DNA from: Sulfurovum sp.
Lineage (GTDB): Bacteria; Campylobacterota; Campylobacteria; Campylobacterales; Sulfurovaceae
NCBI GenBank assembly: GCA_015663065.1
Contig: DQSX01000176.1
Span: 1 to 13,202 of the forward strand
Length of the DNA stretch: 13,202 nucleotides
Direction of reading: 5' to 3'
The notes under the pieces were generated by a model. It was not told the DNA's origin, made no database searches, and saw only the letters and a program-made list of their open reading frames with translations. Positions 5,264 through 12,502 of this stretch are shown one piece after another. A program made the translations under genes and the position numbers. How positions within the stretch are numbered: position 1 is the stretch's first letter; every line of letters begins with the position of its first letter.

Positions 5264-7423
5264 TTAAAACATCGTACCCGAGTCATTGGAGACAGGGACA
5301 TCCGGGGCATTTTTATTGGGATGCAGAGGATCTGAATCGTCTATAATCTCATTGGGGTCTTCATCAATATTGATCGTCTCCGCCATTCCGATATCTTCTT
5401 CAGGACGTATATCATCCCCATCGTCTATAATATAGTCATCATCCACTGCATAGCCGTCATCAGCATCTTCTGTGGTTTGCATAAAGGGATCATTCTTCTT
5501 CATTTTACTGTCAGGTAAAGGCGAGTCTTTGGTGTAGAGTTCTGATTTTCCCTCATACGTACCTTTGAATACACCTTCGGGAATATCAAATGCACGCTTT
5601 GTCTCCGGGTAGAGCTTTAAAAGGTGTTTATAGTAGTAGGCGAATGCCGGAGCAGCAATGGCACCTCCCGTGGCATTTCGTCCTATAGGTCTATTGTTGT
5701 CTCTTCCAAACCATACAATGGTCTCTATGGTCGGAGAGTATCCGCAGAACCATGCATCTACATTTTTATTGGTCGTTCCTGTTTTTCCTGCAAGTTCAAT
5801 GCCCTCTACACGTGCATTTTTACCTGTACCTCTTTTGATCACATCTTTGAGGATGTCTGTCATTATGTAAGTCTGTTCAGGGGTAGAAAAATTCTCTATC
5901 TCTTTTGGACGGGTCTCGTAAAGTACGGCACCCTCTCTTGAAATGATCTTTGAAACGATACGCGGTTCTATCATGTGCCCTTTGTTGGCAAATACAGAAA
6001 AGATCTGTGCCATTTTCATAGGACTCAAGCCAAGATTACCCAAAGCTATGGACATATCTCTTGGAATGTGGGGCACATCCAGGAAAGCCAGCCTTTTTCG
6101 TATAGTACTCACACCAAGATCGGAGACCAGGTTGATCGTTGCAAGGTTTCGTGAGTGTACCAATGCTTCTCTTAACGGCATAAATCCTTTGAAGTTTCGT
6201 TCATAATTCTTCGGGGCCCATACTTTTGGTTTGCCGTTAGCGTAGTAGTGGAAGGTACGTGCAAGGTCCGTAAGCGGAGAGGCAGGATTGTAACCCATAT
6301 CCAGGGCTGTCTGGTAAATAAAGGGCTTAAATGCTGAACCGGGTTGTCTCTCTGACTGTGTTGCTCTGTTAAAAGCAGACTTTTTGTAGTCTACACCGCC
6401 TACCATGGCAAGCACATCTCCCGTTGCACTTTCCACAGAAACAAGCGCAGCATTCAATGTTGATTTTGCAGGATCTTCTTTAAACTTTTTCAATGCCTTT
6501 TTATGAGCAAAATTCACTGCATCCCTTGCGATCTCCTGCTGTTTCATATCGATGGTCGTATAGATCGTATATCCACCGGTACGTACATCACCCAGTCTTC
6601 CCTTATAGCGCCGTAACACTTCATCTACCACATAAGGGGCAATATTTTGTGTCAGTGAACTTTTATAAACTTTGGGAGACTCTTTGACCGCCTGCAGATA
6701 GCTGCTCTCAGTGAGCCATCCAAGGCTTTTCATTCTGTAGAGTACATTGTTGGCACGATTCAGTGCACGTTTATAGTGTTTGAGCGGGTTGTAATAACTC
6801 GGTGCATTGGGCAGTGCGACCAAAATAGCACACTCTTTGAGTGTCAGTTCACTTAACTCTTTGTGAAAATAGCCATTCGCAGCAGTCTTGACACCAAAGT
6901 AGTTATTCCCATACGATATCTCATTAAGATAACGCTCAATGATCTCCTCTTTACTCAATACATATTCGATCTTTATCGCAAGGATCGCCTCTTTGATCTT
7001 ACGGGCAAGTTTTTTTTCATTTGAGAGGATCTTGTTCTTAATGAGCTGCTGTGTCAGGGTAGACCCCCCTTCCACGAATTTACCTGCTTTAATGTCTTTG
7101 ATCCCCGCTCTGATAATGGCATCAGGGTTCACACCGTTATGTTCAAAGAATCGGGTATCTTCCATAGCCACAAGGCCTTCAACCAAGTGTCCCGGAATTT
7201 CATCATAGTTTGCATAGAGACGGTGCTGTTTTTTAAAAATATACGCCAGTTTTTCACCATTTCTGTCCAGGATCACAGAAGAGGTCTGGGGCTTGTAGTT
7301 AATGAGTTTGTCTGCATCCAGTGAGACCTCTTCATAGGCATAGATAAATGCTGCAAGCAGTGCTGCCGCAAATAACATTGTCAATATGATAGAACCTTTT
7401 ATAAGAGAGCCAAACACTGTCAT
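5264..7423 (-). CDS. pbpA: Bifunctional penicillin-binding protein 1A (glycosyltransferase GT51 + transpeptidase)
   Basis: A class A PBP of about 719 residues that polymerises and cross-links peptidoglycan in the periplasm. From ATG 7423 it has one N-terminal membrane anchor (about 8-30), then the GT51 domain with EDTRFFEH (catalytic E88), GGSTLTQQ (119-126) and a KIKEAILA...ERYLNEISYGN stretch, then a linker and the transpeptidase domain with SAFK (S363 nucleophile, K366), SRN (S424, N426) and KTGT (547-550). All catalytic motifs are intact. The last 70 or so residues form a strongly acidic tail (DDDYIIDDGDD and similar). The start is uncertain: AAAGG (7427-7431) is only three bases from ATG 7423 but nine from GTG 7417, and TTG 7426 is also in frame. 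It follows bioF by 21 bases and precedes the antiporter by 14, consistent with an operon. Confidence 0.95.
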   Translation of the reverse strand: MTVFGSLIKGSIILTMLFAAALLAAFIYAYEEVSLDADKLINYKPQTSSVILDRNGEKLAYIFKKQHRLYANYDEIPGHLVEGLVAMEDTRFFEHNGVNPDAIIRAGIKDIKAGKFVEGGSTLTQQLIKNKILSNEKKLARKIKEAILAIKIEYVLSKEEIIERYLNEISYGNNYFGVKTAANGYFHKELSELTLKECAILVALPNAPSYYNPLKHYKRALNRANNVLYRMKSLGWLTESSYLQAVKESPKVYKSSLTQNIAPYVVDEVLRRYKGRLGDVRTGGYTIYTTIDMKQQEIARDAVNFAHKKALKKFKEDPAKSTLNAALVSVESATGDVLAMVGGVDYKKSAFNRATQSERQPGSAFKPFIYQTALDMGYNPASPLTDLARTFHYYANGKPKVWAPKNYERNFKGFMPLREALVHSRNLATINLVSDLGVSTIRKRLAFLDVPHIPRDMSIALGNLGLSPMKMAQIFSVFANKGHMIEPRIVSKIISREGAVLYETRPKEIENFSTPEQTYIMTDILKDVIKRGTGKNARVEGIELAGKTGTTNKNVDAWFCGYSPTIETIVWFGRDNNRPIGRNATGGAIAAPAFAYYYKHLLKLYPETKRAFDIPEGVFKGTYEGKSELYTKDSPLPDSKMKKNDPFMQTTEDADDGYAVDDDYIIDDGDDIRPEEDIGMAETINIDEDPNEIIDDSDPLHPNKNAPDVPVSNDSGTMF

Positions 7424-7444
7424 CAACCTTTGATATGTAGTATA

Positions 7445-8539
7445 TTATTGTACCGTGTTATGCTTGATTAGCGCCAATGCATGATGCAGTTTTTTCGTAG
7501 AGACTGAAAGGTTTAGGATCACACGCAGTATGGGCTTGGAGACAGTAGGTTGACGTATGGCACCCACAAGATAGTTCTGTGACATTAAACCTTTTTGCAT
7601 AAAGAGGGCAAAGTCATTACTCTCTACCTCTATAGGCAAAATAAGACTCTCTGTCTCTACACCCATCACCTTTTTCACCACCGCTTGTCTTTTGGCTATT
7701 TTTTTCCTTAGTGCTTTTGCATTTTTTTGTATGTAGTCAAAATTAACCTGTGCGAGTGCCGTGTCAAATACCGAAGGTGCGGTAGAGTAAATCACCGGTT
7801 TGGCTCTGTTCTCCAAAAAAGAGATGATAGTTTCAGAAGCCAGAATATACGCACCATAAGAGCCGTACGCTTTACCCAAAGTACCCATTTTAATATGTCT
7901 CTCATTGATGCCTATGCCGTAGTGTTCAAAGATACCCAGCAGGTTTTCACCCAGAACTCCTGCAGAGTGCGCTTCATCTACGATGAGCAACGCTTCGACT
8001 TCATTGGCAAGATAGAAGATCTCTTTGCTGCAAAGATCCCCGCCCATAGAGTAAACCCCTTCTACCGCGATGATCTGCCTGTGTGCCGGATGTGCTTCGA
8101 GTTTCTCCCTGAGGTCATCGACATCATTATGTACAAAGGTCACTACCCTCTCACCCAAAAGTCCTGAAGCCATCACACCAGAAGCATGATACTCTTCATC
8201 CATAAAGAGCATATCGCCTTTGCGTACAAGTGCTTCAATGAGTGCCATATTAGCAAGGAAACCGGAACCCACGATCAAACCCTCTTCAAAATCGTTCGCT
8301 TCAGCCAAAGTTTTTTCAAAAATACGGTGGATAGGATGGTAGCCGTTGACCAGCATAGAGGCTTTTGGACTGACCGTAGTGTATTCATTGACCATTTTTA
8401 CAGCTTTTTTGAACTGCTTTTTGTTACGGGAGAGTCCCAGGTAGTCATTGGAAGCCAGATCTTCCAAGGTTACATCATAGACTTTTCTGTCTCTGAAACG
8501 TCCTGCTTTTTTCAGTGCTTCTAACTCTTTTTCATACAT
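7445..8539 (-). CDS. bioF: PLP-dependent alpha-oxoamine synthase, 8-amino-7-oxononanoate synthase-like (BioF/KBL family)
   Basis: A 364-residue fold-type I PLP enzyme of the alpha-oxoamine synthase family. The likely reaction is decarboxylative condensation of pimeloyl-ACP/CoA with L-alanine to KAPA in biotin synthesis; the related glycine C-acetyltransferase activity is the alternative. Seen: ASNDYLGL (29-36), GSGFLANMA near residue 91, H118 (EYHAS) stacking on PLP, EGVYSMGGD (160-168), DEAHSAG with D188 and H191, and TLGKAYGSYGAY with Schiff-base K223. The in-frame ATG at 8569 would add ten residues, but ATG 8539 is preceded by AAAGGG (8548-8553 region) at eight bases, inside the end of maf, and gives the expected N-terminus MYEKELEAL. 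It then follows the maf stop by five bases. No other bio genes are nearby, so substrate is inferred from family only. Confidence 0.85.
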   Translation of the reverse strand: MYEKELEALKKAGRFRDRKVYDVTLEDLASNDYLGLSRNKKQFKKAVKMVNEYTTVSPKASMLVNGYHPIHRIFEKTLAEANDFEEGLIVGSGFLANMALIEALVRKGDMLFMDEEYHASGVMASGLLGERVVTFVHNDVDDLREKLEAHPAHRQIIAVEGVYSMGGDLCSKEIFYLANEVEALLIVDEAHSAGVLGENLLGIFEHYGIGINERHIKMGTLGKAYGSYGAYILASETIISFLENRAKPVIYSTAPSVFDTALAQVNFDYIQKNAKALRKKIAKRQAVVKKVMGVETESLILPIEVESNDFALFMQKGLMSQNYLVGAIRQPTVSKPILRVILNLSVSTKKLHHALALIKHNTVQ

Positions 8540-8544
8540 CTCAT

Positions 8545-9108
8545 TTACCCTTTCAAACCATTGATCCATGGAAGCAGCACTTCCACCTGCAGTCCCATTG
8601 CCGTACTCTCATACCCCTCTACGGATTTGATATACTTTTTACAAAAACCTTCTACCATACATCCGCCGGCTTTCCCTCTCCATAACCCTGATGCAAGGTA
8701 CGCTTCCAGATCAGCTTCTTCAAAAGGAGCAAAGTGGTACTGTGTTGCAGAAGTATCGACCAATAAAAAGTCTTTGCTCTTAAAATGCAGTGAGGAGACA
8801 ATGGAGATTTTGGAACCGCTCTGAATCTTTAAAATACGTCTTGCATCTGCTTCATCTTTAGGCTTTCGTAAGATCATACCGTCTTCTGCCATAATGACAG
8901 AGTCTGCACAAAGCAGGGGTATATCAAGCCCGAACTCTTTGACCGCTGCTTCCATCTTGCCTTTAGAGGCAATATAGGCAAAATCTTTGGCTATGGTTGT
9001 GCTGATCTGCTCTTCGTCATACTCTGGAGACTTTTGGATGAAGTCAATGCCGAACTTATTGAGAAGTAAAGCTCTGCTTTCAGAAGAGGAACACAAACAG
9101 ATCTGCAT
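8545..9108 (-). CDS. maf: Maf-family nucleotide pyrophosphatase
   Basis: A 187-residue cytoplasmic protein of the Maf/YceF/YhdE family, which hydrolyses non-canonical or selected nucleoside triphosphates (dTTP, UTP or modified pyrimidines) to monophosphates; older annotations call it a septum-formation inhibitor. Seen: CSSSESRALLL (6-16), matching the phosphate-binding S-x-S-x-R start, ADS with D69 as the probable catalytic base, LRKPKDEADARRIL (80-93), GLWRGKAGG around K147, and an IKSVEGYESTAMGL end near E164. A frame open up to 9138 would add ten residues, but ATG 9108 gives the family N-terminus and overlaps the upstream stop as TAATG, with GAGG six bases before it. This one-base overlap points to translational coupling. 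Substrate preference is not clear from motifs. Confidence 0.9.
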   Translation of the reverse strand: MQICLCSSSESRALLLNKFGIDFIQKSPEYDEEQISTTIAKDFAYIASKGKMEAAVKEFGLDIPLLCADSVIMAEDGMILRKPKDEADARRILKIQSGSKISIVSSLHFKSKDFLLVDTSATQYHFAPFEEADLEAYLASGLWRGKAGGCMVEGFCKKYIKSVEGYESTAMGLQVEVLLPWINGLKG

Positions 9109-9635
9109 TACAGACCTCTGAGAGAAACACCCATCCAAAGTGCCACAAGCCCCAATACGATGTTCAGTGGTAACAGTACATTGGGTATCCAGGTCATTTG
9201 TGCTTTTGCCAGCGCAACTTCACCTTTGGAAAAGAGTTTCCATGCTTTGGCACGCTTCATATACATATAGCCAAAATTGACTGTCATGATCGTCCAGATG
9301 ATCTCTTTACTCAAAAAGAGCGGTTTTAGATCGCCATGGTGACCTCCTGTAGAGATAGCCATGATCAAACCAGTAACAAAGAGTATGACGATAAAAGGCA
9401 ATACCAGATTAAAAAGTCTGCCTGTAATTTGCAAGGTGATCCCCAGTCTCTGTTTGGGTTCCAGCATGTCAACCATCACACCAGACTGCAACATCTGCTC
9501 CGGAGTTACCCCACCTCTGCCAATGACAGGATGTGCTGCCAGACGTGTGGCTATCATACCGCCTACCCAGATGATCGCAGAGAGAACATGCAAAAAGACA
9601 AGCAGGTGACCATAACTGGCAAAAAAATCAGACAT
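9108..9635 (-). CDS. Four-helix integral membrane protein, CopD/HemJ-like hypothetical
   Basis: A 175-residue inner-membrane protein with four predicted helices (about 9-30, 72-95, 107-126, 150-171). Helix 1 carries HLLVFLHVLSAIIWVGGM (10-27), whose His-x5-His and WVGG pattern resembles CopD-like and HemJ-like membrane proteins that may bind haem or metal; further histidines are H35, H99 and H100. I cannot place it in a named family with certainty and give no function. The start ATG 9635 is one base after the alaS stop (TAA-T-ATG) and its ribosome-binding sequence (GAGGGCGGG) lies inside the alaS end; its own stop overlaps the maf start. The position between alaS and maf suggests obligate co-expression with both. 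Confidence 0.78.
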   Translation of the reverse strand: MSDFFASYGHLLVFLHVLSAIIWVGGMIATRLAAHPVIGRGGVTPEQMLQSGVMVDMLEPKQRLGITLQITGRLFNLVLPFIVILFVTGLIMAISTGGHHGDLKPLFLSKEIIWTIMTVNFGYMYMKRAKAWKLFSKGEVALAKAQMTWIPNVLLPLNIVLGLVALWMGVSLRGL

Positions 9636-9636
9636 A

Positions 9637-12234
9637 TTAGTTCCCGCCCTCTAAAATTTCAGAGAGATAGACTTTTGCCTCTTCAAGTGCTGTAGTGATC
9701 TTAGATGGGTCCTTCCCCCCTGCCTGTGCAAAGTCAGGACGACCACCGCCACCGCCGCCTACAATAGGAGCTATGGATTTGATCCACTCTCCAGCTTTTA
9801 CCGCAGTACCTTTGGCACCCGCAGCCAGCAACACTTTCTCACCTTTTTTCTGAAAAAGCATAATGGCTAGGTTTTCATACTTATTCTTGGCTTCATCGAT
9901 GAGCTCTTTAATGTCTCCGGCTTCCACCTCTTCAACGATGACCGTCACACCATTCACTTCAGATGCAGTCAACTCTTTTTTTGTTGAAGAGAGTGCCGCT
10001 GCCAACTCCTCTTTAATGGTTTTGATCTGCTCTTTGAGTTTGCCGATACCTGCCAGAGGGTTTAAGTGTTTCACCTCTTCCTGGATTTGGTTTATCTCTG
10101 CTCTAAATCCGTTTACCTTTTCCACAGCAGATCGTCCGCAGATAGCTTCAATACGTCTTACTCCGGCTGAAACACCGGACTCTTTAGTGATCATAAAAAG
10201 ACCAATCTCAGAAGCATTGTTCACATGTGTACCACCACAAAGTTCAACAGAGGCATCACCGATGTTCACAACACGTACCTCATCACCATACTTTTCACCA
10301 AAAAGAGCGATGGCTCCTGAGTTCTTCGCTTCATCCACAGTCATCACTTTTGTCTCTGCGGCATGCGCTCTAAGTATTTTATCGTTTACCCAGGCTTCAA
10401 CCCTTATCAACTCTTCAGAGGTCAGCGCTTTGGGATGAGAAAAGTCAAAACGCAATCTTCTAGCATCGTTCATAGAACCTGCCTGAGAGATATGGTCTCC
10501 TAGCAGTTCTCTGAGAGCCGCATGCAGCAAGTGGGTTGCTGAGTGGTGTTTTGCTATCTCATGACGGTCATCAGAAACCACTGCTTCAACCTCATCATTG
10601 ATGGCAAGTTTCCCTTCTACTTCCGAGAGGTTCATGTCAAGGAATTTCCTTGTATCGAGTACTTTTACAGGAACCTCGAACTTGTTCGAGGCTGACGCGA
10701 ATAAATTCGCGATTCCCAATACACCATGATCTCCTGACTGCCCGCCGGACTCTGCATAAAATGGGGTCTCTTCAAGCATCACCCAACCTTTACCGTCCAG
10801 CGTTGAAACCTCTTTAAAGTTCTCATCAAGAAGTGCCAGCACTTTTGTTGTGTTGGCTGTTTTTTCATAACCTACAAATCTGTTCTCACCAAACTTCTCT
10901 TTCAAGGCTTTGAAGTCACCGGTAGTTGCCGCATCACCTGTCCCTTTCCAGTTTGCTTTAGACTGTGCTTTTTGTGCTTGCATTTTGGCATCGAAAGCTT
11001 CTATGTCAAGTGCTATCTCTTTTTCATGCAGCATATCTTCTGTAAGATCCAGAGGGAAACCGTAGGTATCATAAAGTTTGAACGCTACTTCACCGTTGAA
11101 AACATCTGTCGTATTCTTCAACTCTTCAGAAAAGAGTTTGATCCCTGCTTCAATGGTATCAAAGAAACGCTCCTCTTCCAGCTTCATCGAGGCTTTGATC
11201 GCTTCTGCTTTAGCGTTTAAATAGTCATACTGTGATCCCATGAGTGCTACGAGAGTATCGACCAGTTTATACATGAACGGCTCACGCAGTCCAAGCAGAT
11301 AACCATGACGAATGGCACGTCTCATAATACGACGCAACACATAGCCACGTCCCTCTTTGTCAAAGTTAATGCCCTGTGCAAGCAGGAAAGAACAAGAACG
11401 CAGATGGTCCGCAATAACACGGTATGACGCTGAGTTGTCTGCATCAAAGTCATACGGCGACCCTACAAGCTCCCCTATCTTGTCCAAAAACGGCATAAAG
11501 AGTGAAGAGTGGTAGTTGTTCAACTTGCCCTCTTTAATGGCAACGACTCTCTCAAGTCCCATACCCGTATCGATGCTTGGTTTTGGCAATGGTGTCAAGG
11601 TACCTGTCTCATCTCTGAAATACTGCATAAAGACCAGGTTCCAGATCTCTAAAAATCTGTCACCCTCTCCACCCATTTTGTCTTCAGGAGAGTTAAAATG
11701 CTCTTCCCCCTGATCATAAAAGATTTCAGAACATGGACCACAGGGACCTGTGTCACCCATTTGCCAAAAGTTATCTGCATCTCCAAAATAAATGATGCGA
11801 TCTTCAGCAATATGCTCTTTCCACATATCAAATGCTTCTTTGTCTGAATCATGCACGGTTACCCAGATCTTCTCAACAGGAAGGTTCAAATATTTCTCAG
11901 AAGTAATGAACTCCCAGGCATAGGCTATAGCCTCTTTTTTAAAGTAGTCAGCAAAAGAGAAGTTCCCCAGCATTTCAAAGAGAGTATGGTGACGTGCAGT
12001 GTAGCCCACATTGTCAAGGTCATTGTGTTTTCCGCCTGCTCTCAGACAGGTTTGAGAAGAAGTAGCACGAGGTGTTGCAGGAATGGGTGCTTCACCCGTA
12101 AAAATGTTCTTGAACTGTACCATACCTGCGTTGGTAAACATCAATGTTGCATCATCCGGTACAAGTGGGGAAGATGGTATGAGCTGATGCCCTCTTTCCT
12201 GAAAAAAATCTAAATATGCTTGTCTAATATCCAT
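9637..12234 (-). CDS. alaS: Alanyl-tRNA synthetase
   Basis: An 865-residue class II aminoacyl-tRNA synthetase that charges tRNA-Ala. Seen: the N-terminal MDIRQAYLDFFQERGH, FTNAGMVQFK (33-42), HHTLFEMLGNFSF (82-94), DTGMGLERV (222-230, class II motif 3), the editing-domain zinc site HHSATHLLH (H563, H567) with CGGTH (C666, H670), and a Gly-rich C-Ala domain (GGGGGGRPDFAQAGG, 826-840). The ATG at 12234 is preferred over an in-frame ATG at 12261: AGGA (12244-12247) lies nine bases upstream and the shorter N-terminus matches the family. It is the first gene of a six-gene block. Residues about 509-520 (ANLFASASNKFE) are encoded by a pair of perfect palindromes and look like an in-frame insertion after ESGGQSGDHG. 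Confidence 0.97.
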   Translation of the reverse strand: MDIRQAYLDFFQERGHQLIPSSPLVPDDATLMFTNAGMVQFKNIFTGEAPIPATPRATSSQTCLRAGGKHNDLDNVGYTARHHTLFEMLGNFSFADYFKKEAIAYAWEFITSEKYLNLPVEKIWVTVHDSDKEAFDMWKEHIAEDRIIYFGDADNFWQMGDTGPCGPCSEIFYDQGEEHFNSPEDKMGGEGDRFLEIWNLVFMQYFRDETGTLTPLPKPSIDTGMGLERVVAIKEGKLNNYHSSLFMPFLDKIGELVGSPYDFDADNSASYRVIADHLRSCSFLLAQGINFDKEGRGYVLRRIMRRAIRHGYLLGLREPFMYKLVDTLVALMGSQYDYLNAKAEAIKASMKLEEERFFDTIEAGIKLFSEELKNTTDVFNGEVAFKLYDTYGFPLDLTEDMLHEKEIALDIEAFDAKMQAQKAQSKANWKGTGDAATTGDFKALKEKFGENRFVGYEKTANTTKVLALLDENFKEVSTLDGKGWVMLEETPFYAESGGQSGDHGVLGIANLFASASNKFEVPVKVLDTRKFLDMNLSEVEGKLAINDEVEAVVSDDRHEIAKHHSATHLLHAALRELLGDHISQAGSMNDARRLRFDFSHPKALTSEELIRVEAWVNDKILRAHAAETKVMTVDEAKNSGAIALFGEKYGDEVRVVNIGDASVELCGGTHVNNASEIGLFMITKESGVSAGVRRIEAICGRSAVEKVNGFRAEINQIQEEVKHLNPLAGIGKLKEQIKTIKEELAAALSSTKKELTASEVNGVTVIVEEVEAGDIKELIDEAKNKYENLAIMLFQKKGEKVLLAAGAKGTAVKAGEWIKSIAPIVGGGGGGRPDFAQAGGKDPSKITTALEEAKVYLSEILEGGN
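10674..10711. repeat. Twin short-loop palindromes inside alaS, possible in-frame protein-coding repeat
   Basis: CCTCGAA (10674-10680) pairs perfectly with TTCGAGG (10685-10691) around a four-base loop. Four bases later CGCGAA (10696-10701) pairs perfectly with TTCGCG (10706-10711) around another four-base loop. Together 38 bases fold into two adjacent stems. In the alaS frame they encode roughly NLFASASNKFE. The architecture recalls small palindromic elements inserted into genes, such as those known in Rickettsia. A family relationship is not shown here. Confidence 0.6.
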
Positions 12235-12285
12235 AATAAAATATCCTAAAATAAGGTTCAATACCCCTGTAAATTAATTAGAGAT

Positions 12286-12291
12286 ATTTTA
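12286..12291 (-). promoter_or_regulatory. Candidate -10 box of the alaS operon
   Basis: On the minus strand TAAAAT occurs in the context CGCTAAAATATC, close to the box seen before the PHP phosphatase gene. Transcription would start near 12279, with a leader of about 45 bases carrying AGGA at 12244-12247. No clear -35 is visible. Confidence 0.35.
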
Positions 12292-12376
12292 GCGAAATTG
12301 TGATTATTTGGGGTTAATTTGGAGATTTTAATAGGGTTTAAAAAGATTTTGTAGCAACAACGCACATAATTTACTT

Positions 12377-12400
12377 GTATCACAGCTCCTGCTGTGATAC
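12377..12400. repeat. Perfect 10-bp palindrome with a 4-base loop
   Basis: GTATCACAGC (12377-12386) and GCTGTGATAC (12391-12400) are exact complements around TCCT. No T-run follows on either strand, so it is not a standard terminator. It lies between the lipoprotein gene and alaS, 45 bases from a second perfect palindrome. Confidence 0.7.
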
Positions 12401-12444
12401 CTCTATCGGAGTTTCTTTTCTCTAAGCGATTCGTTCTTTTCTTG

Positions 12445-12465
12445 TTCCCACGTTTTACGTGGGAA
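12445..12465. repeat. Perfect 9-bp palindrome TTCCCACGT/ACGTGGGAA with a 3-base loop
   Basis: TTCCCACGT (12445-12453) and ACGTGGGAA (12457-12465) are exact complements around TTT. From memory, palindromes built on TTCCCACG/CGTGGGAA are dispersed in many proteobacterial genomes, so this is probably a copy of a widespread REP-like intergenic repeat. No T-run follows on either strand. It begins 38 bases past the lipoprotein stop, so it might still protect that mRNA's 3' end. Confidence 0.7.
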
Positions 12466-12502
12466 TATTATACACTGAGTACGTTATTTTACTCTTGTAT
12501 AT

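Noticed and set aside
7727..8167. Plus-strand open frame of 146 codons opposite bioF
   Set aside because: Antisense shadow of a conserved PLP enzyme; no recognisable domain or ribosome-binding site.
9863..10438. Plus-strand open frame of 191 codons opposite alaS
   Set aside because: Ser/Thr/Pro-rich product typical of the complement of a coding strand; fully inside alaS with no start signals.
10638..10652. CAAGGAA/TTCCTTG palindrome in alaS as a third member of the twin-palindrome element
   Set aside because: It encodes RKFL of the ordinary AlaS sequence (DTRKFLDMNLSE) with only a one-base centre, so chance codon use explains it.
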